A DNA stretch of 64,000 nucleotides, from assembly GCF_001042985.1 (NCBI RefSeq), contig NZ_JYKY01000026.1, forward strand, positions 1 to 64,000, written 5' to 3'. The notes under the pieces are model-generated. The model ran no database searches and was not told where the DNA came from. It worked only from the letters and a program-made list of their open reading frames with translations. The translations under genes and the position numbers were made by a program. Positions 63,525-64,000 of the stretch are shown here, piece by piece. Each line of letters begins with the position of its first letter. Within the stretch, counting starts at the first letter, position 1. The stretch is from Pseudomonas lundensis. Lineage in GTDB: Bacteria; Pseudomonadota; Gammaproteobacteria; Pseudomonadales; Pseudomonadaceae.

Positions 63525-64000
63525 GGGGCGGGCACTCCGGTTGCGGCACACGCCGGTGAATGAATTGCTGCTCGGGCAACGCCGCCCACAGCGACTGCAA
63601 CCAGGGGCTGGCGCCGTTATCGCGCAGCGCCTGCGCACTCACGGTTTCGTGCAATTGGCCGTGGTGCAACACCGCGATGGTGTCGGCAAACCGGGCGGCC
63701 AGTGCCAGATCATGGGTCACCCATAAAACCCCACGTCCTTGCTGGCAAAGGCGCTTGAAGTGATGCAGCAGTTGGCAGGCGTGTTCGTCATCGAGCCAGG
63801 CGGTGATTTCATCAGCAAGCAGGTAGCGGGCGTGGGTCAACGCCGCACCACTGGCCAGCACCCGTTTGGCCATCCCGCCGGACAACCTGCGCGGATACGT
63901 GGCCACCAGCTCAGGTTGCAGGTTGTACTGCTGTAACTGTCGGGCTACGTCATCCAGGCCCAGGGCGACACCACTCAACCGCGCAGCTCTTTGTAACTGC
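63517..64000 (-). CDS. ABC transporter ATPase, peptide/nickel type (NikD-like), partial
   Basis: The last 161 codons of a gene continuing past the right edge (5' end missing). The visible part has signature LSGGMAKRVLASGAALTHA, Walker B-type LLADEITAWLDDEHA and switch His VTHDLALAARF, in the style of NikD/DppD. The stop overlaps the next ATPase start by 8 nt. A TTG at 63978 is in frame but is internal, since the frame is open to the edge (QLQRAARLSGV). Confidence 0.85.
   Translation of the reverse strand, partial: QLQRAARLSGVALGLDDVARQLQQYNLQPELVATYPRRLSGGMAKRVLASGAALTHARYLLADEITAWLDDEHACQLLHHFKRLCQQGRGVLWVTHDLALAARFADTIAVLHHGQLHETVSAQALRDNGASPWLQSLWAALPEQQFIHRRVPQPECPPHA

Overview
The window is chromosomal DNA from a fluorescent Pseudomonas. 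The evidence is a GC-rich sequence, pyoverdine side-chain peptide synthetases, the pyoverdine-iron reduction and recycling operon fpvGHJK-fpvCDEF, PvdS-type promoter boxes (TAAAT-N16-CGT), a bkdR/bkdA1-bkdA2-bkdB-lpdV cluster in its usual divergent layout, and DUF1654 and DUF6388 proteins typical of the genus. The species cannot be named from this window.

Layout. (1) 1-4060 is a small accessory region: the end of an IS3-family insertion sequence, five closely packed genes of unknown function on + (one with a four-cysteine zinc-ribbon-like motif, one resembling the N-terminal part of HNH/AP2-type phage proteins), a gene-free stretch, and a serine recombinase preceded by a res-like repeat cluster. 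(2) 4062-6347 holds two tandem tRNA-Glu/tRNA-Ala pairs behind a strong stringent-type promoter, then gltX, all on -. (3) 6576-7900 is an mntH-type Nramp transporter broken by a one-base deletion. (4) 7911-40361 is the pyoverdine region. Two NRPS genes (3687 and 3929 aa, - strand) with stop and start codons overlapping as TGATG, plus a hormone-sensitive-lipase-type esterase, run one way. A siderophore-interacting flavoprotein and fpvGHJK-CDEF run the other way. The NRPS modules read D-Ser / probable Dab / Thr / D-Ser / X / X-thioesterase. The two X adenylation domains share an unusual DGEC-type code and, from iron-binding logic, probably supply hydroxyornithine-type hydroxamates. (5) 40481-41519 is a LexA-box-controlled DUF1654-endA pair. 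(6) 41611-45818 is a yegUVW-like operon (GntR regulator, ADP-ribosylglycohydrolase-fold enzyme, NCS1 permease, PfkB kinase) that looks like an uncharacterised nucleoside or N-glycoside salvage route. (7) 46034-47726 holds lpxO and a histidine phosphatase. (8) 47762-53434 is the branched-chain keto acid dehydrogenase regulator and operon. (9) 53490-57110 holds a UbiB/ABC1-type kinase, an NCS2 nucleobase permease and a small Xre regulator. (10) 57114-62558 is an AraC-flanked operon with an alkanesulfonate-type ABC transporter, an acyl-CoA-dehydrogenase-like flavoprotein and an AhpD-like protein, probably for uptake and oxidation of a sulfur-containing or similar small compound. (11) 62587-64000 holds a DUF6388 protein and two ATPases of a peptide/nickel-type ABC importer, the second cut by the window edge.

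How the genes work together: PvdL (not in the window) would make the acylated Glu-Tyr-Dab chromophore precursor. The two synthetases here add about six side-chain residues and release the peptide. After uptake of ferripyoverdine, FpvG reduces the iron in the periplasm with help from FpvH, FpvJ and FpvK, and FpvCDEF handles the freed iron or pyoverdine. The SIP-type flavoprotein, under its own PvdS-like box, is a second possible ferric-siderophore reductase. fpvA, pvdL, pvdA, pvdE, pvdMNOP, the pvdRT-opmQ exporter and an mbtH-like gene are not in the window.

I found no CRISPR array, prophage structural genes or recognisable anti-phage system. The points most worth following are the NRPS logic (module 5 lacks an epimerase but looks built for one), the esterase at the end of the NRPS operon, the yegUVW-like operon, the SOS-controlled DUF1654-endA pair and the resolvase island.
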